A stretch of DNA of 64,000 bases from NCBI RefSeq assembly GCF_037975245.1, contig NC_092572.1, positions 12,039,769 to 12,103,768 of the forward strand, in the 5' to 3' direction. Positions within the stretch are counted from its first letter, which is position 1, and the number at the start of each line of letters is the position of its first letter. Of the stretch, positions 62,731 through 64,000 are shown one piece after another. The position numbers were made by a program, and so were the translations under genes. The notes beneath the pieces are model-generated. The model saw nothing but the letters and a program-made list of their open reading frames with translations, was not told where the DNA came from and made no database searches. Origin of the DNA: Apostichopus japonicus. Taxonomy: Eukaryota > Echinodermata > Holothuroidea > Aspidochirotida > Stichopodidae.

Positions 62731-64000
62731 TGCTAAGGTAAACAACAGTGTACAGAAGCATGCAGGGGGAAGCAGTCCACAGGTTGCTAAGTGACACAAG
62801 CATACAACGGGCAAGCAGTTCACGGGTTGCTAAGGTTCATAACAGTTGGTGAAGCAAGCAGGGGGCAAGATGTTCACGGGTTGCTAAGGTTCACAACAGT
62901 GTACTGAAGTATACAGGGGCAAACTGTTCACGGGTTGCTAAGGTTCACAGCAGTGTACTGAAGTATACAGGGGGCAAGCAGTTCAGGGGTTGATAAGGTA
63001 CACGACGGTGTACTGAAACATACAGGGGCAAGCAGTTCCCTTGTTGCTAAGGTACACAACACTGTACAGAAGCATACAGGGGCAAACTGTTCACGGGTTG
63101 CTAAGGTTCACAGCAGTGTACTGAAGTATACAGGGGGCAAGCAGTTCAGGGGTTGATAAGGTACACGACGGTGTACTGAAACATACAGGGGCAAGCAGTT
63201 CCCTTGTTGCTAAGGTACACAACACTGTACAGAAGCATACAGGGGCAAACTGTTCACGGGTTGCTAAGGTTCACAGCAGTGTACTGAAGTATACAGGGGG
63301 CAAGCAGTTCAGGGGTTGATAAGGTACACGACGGTGTACTGAAACATACAGGGGCAAGCAGTTCCCTTGTTGCTAAGGTACACAACACTGTACAGAAGCA
63401 TACAGGGGCAAACTGTTCACGGGTTGCTAAGGTTCACAGCAGTGTACTGAAGTATACAGGGGGCAAGCAGTTCAGGGGTTGATAAGGTACACGACGGTGT
63501 ACTGAAACATACAGGGGCAAGCAGTTCCCTTGTTGCTAAGGTACACAACACTGTACAGAAGCATACAGGGGCAAACTGTTCACGGGTTGCTAAGGTTCAC
63601 AGCAGTGTACTGAAGTATACAGGGGGCAAGCAGTTCAGGGGTTGCTAAGGTACACGACAGTGTACTGAAACATACAAGGGGCAAGCAGTTCAGGGGTTGC
63701 TAAGGTACACAACACTGTACAGAAGCATACAGGGGCAAACTGTTCACGGGTTGCTAAGGTACACAACACTGTACAGAAGCATACAGGGGCAAACTGTTCA
63801 CGGGTTGCTAAGGTACACATTAGGGACTTTTTTACGTGTAGATGATGTCTCGAACCTACGTGTTAGGGGTATATTGTTCCTTCAAGCCCAAGCAGGCTCG
63901 TGTGAGCATTATTACGTGTATATTGCGTCCATAAGGAACGAATTAGACGCTGATTTCGGGGATAATTTGTAAATATGTATGATGACTTGTAAATAAATAC
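62731..64000 (+). repeat. Macrosatellite unit H26, cut by the window edge
   Basis: Array 62731-63818; the block begins at 63819 and is incomplete. It is very similar to H24 and H25, so this end of the window is the most homogeneous part. Confidence 0.9.

Larger units (their letters stand above)
14590..64000 (+). repeat. Composite macrosatellite (54-bp arrays in 289-bp units)
   Basis: The region is a tandem higher-order repeat. Each unit has an array of 54/55-bp monomers, then a 494-bp block that equals two 289-bp monomers minus 84 bp. The 54-bp monomer comes in three main forms. A has TACACAACACTGTACAGAAG. B (55 bp) has TTCACAGCAGTGTACTGAAG. C has GATAAGGTACACGACGGTG. They follow each other as A-B-C, about 163 bp. 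The array always enters after TTTCCACGGT and leaves at GGTACACATTGGGGAC. Unit lengths are 1,365-2,456 bp (longer where a block is missing or a LINE is inserted) and step by about 54 or 164 bp. About 35.5 kb is 54-bp monomer, roughly 650 copies. The array continues past the right edge. No gene is encoded; open frames on both strands arise because 54 is divisible by 3. Confidence 0.95.

Noticed and set aside
14590-64000. Dozens of open frames on both strands with 18-residue periodicity
   Set aside because: The 54-bp monomer is divisible by three and lacks stops in some frames on both strands. The 55-bp B monomer shifts the frame and ends most of them. Codon content is low-complexity with no domain. 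They are by-products of the repeat.
11433-64000. Telomeric or rDNA spacer identity for the macrosatellite
   Set aside because: No TTAGGG-type repeats and no sequence I can recognise as rRNA, 5S or snRNA genes occur in any unit.

Overview
The window reads as eukaryotic and almost gene-free. The only proteins recognisable are from transposable elements: a CR1-type LINE reverse transcriptase, a second LINE remnant, and a short MADF-like exon that fits a Harbinger transposon. About 80% of the sequence is tandem repeat. The mix of CR1, Harbinger/MADF and hAT-like inverted-repeat elements points to an invertebrate animal, plausibly a marine deuterostome. That placement is inference. There are no rRNA or tRNA genes, host exons, operons or CRISPR arrays that I can support.

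Layout. Positions 1-3290 are AT-rich non-coding DNA holding a 700-bp inverted-repeat element (1837-2536). Positions 3291-6250 hold a satellite of 179 bp, about 16 copies. Most units carry TGACGTCA, CCAAT and TATATAAA in promoter-like order. Positions 6250-11432 are mostly unrecognised DNA. They contain a degenerate 13-bp minisatellite, a 1.26-kb inverted-repeat element with a perfect 30-bp palindrome, a 103-bp MITE, the 3' end of an old LINE and a Harbinger-like fragment.

From 11433 to the right edge the window is one composite macrosatellite. It begins with three and a bit plain copies of a 289-bp monomer. The fourth copy is split by a 2,154-bp inverted-repeat element (12385-14538) that made a 5-bp target duplication. 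From 14590 onward the pattern is a higher-order repeat. Each unit has an array of 54/55-bp monomers (usually 16-32, mostly in A-B-C trimers of about 163 bp), then a 494-bp block. The block equals two 289-bp monomers minus 84 bp, so each 54-bp array sits in place of one 83/84-bp internal segment of a 289-bp monomer. I count 25 blocks (two with the same internal deletion, one with an extra 289-bp unit, one cut by the window edge) plus one truncated block, and about 650 monomers of the 54-bp type. Unit length changes in steps of about 54 and 164 bp.

One CR1 LINE copy (32146-33860, minus strand) sits inside a 54-bp array. It is 5'-truncated, but its 540-codon reverse transcriptase region has no stop, so it is probably young. 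Its reading frame continues by chance into the satellite, which supplies an ATG.

The main point of interest is the architecture of the macrosatellite: its origin by replacement inside a 289-bp monomer, a perfect small hairpin at every array entry, diverged monomers kept at each left edge, and block duplications that record unequal exchange.
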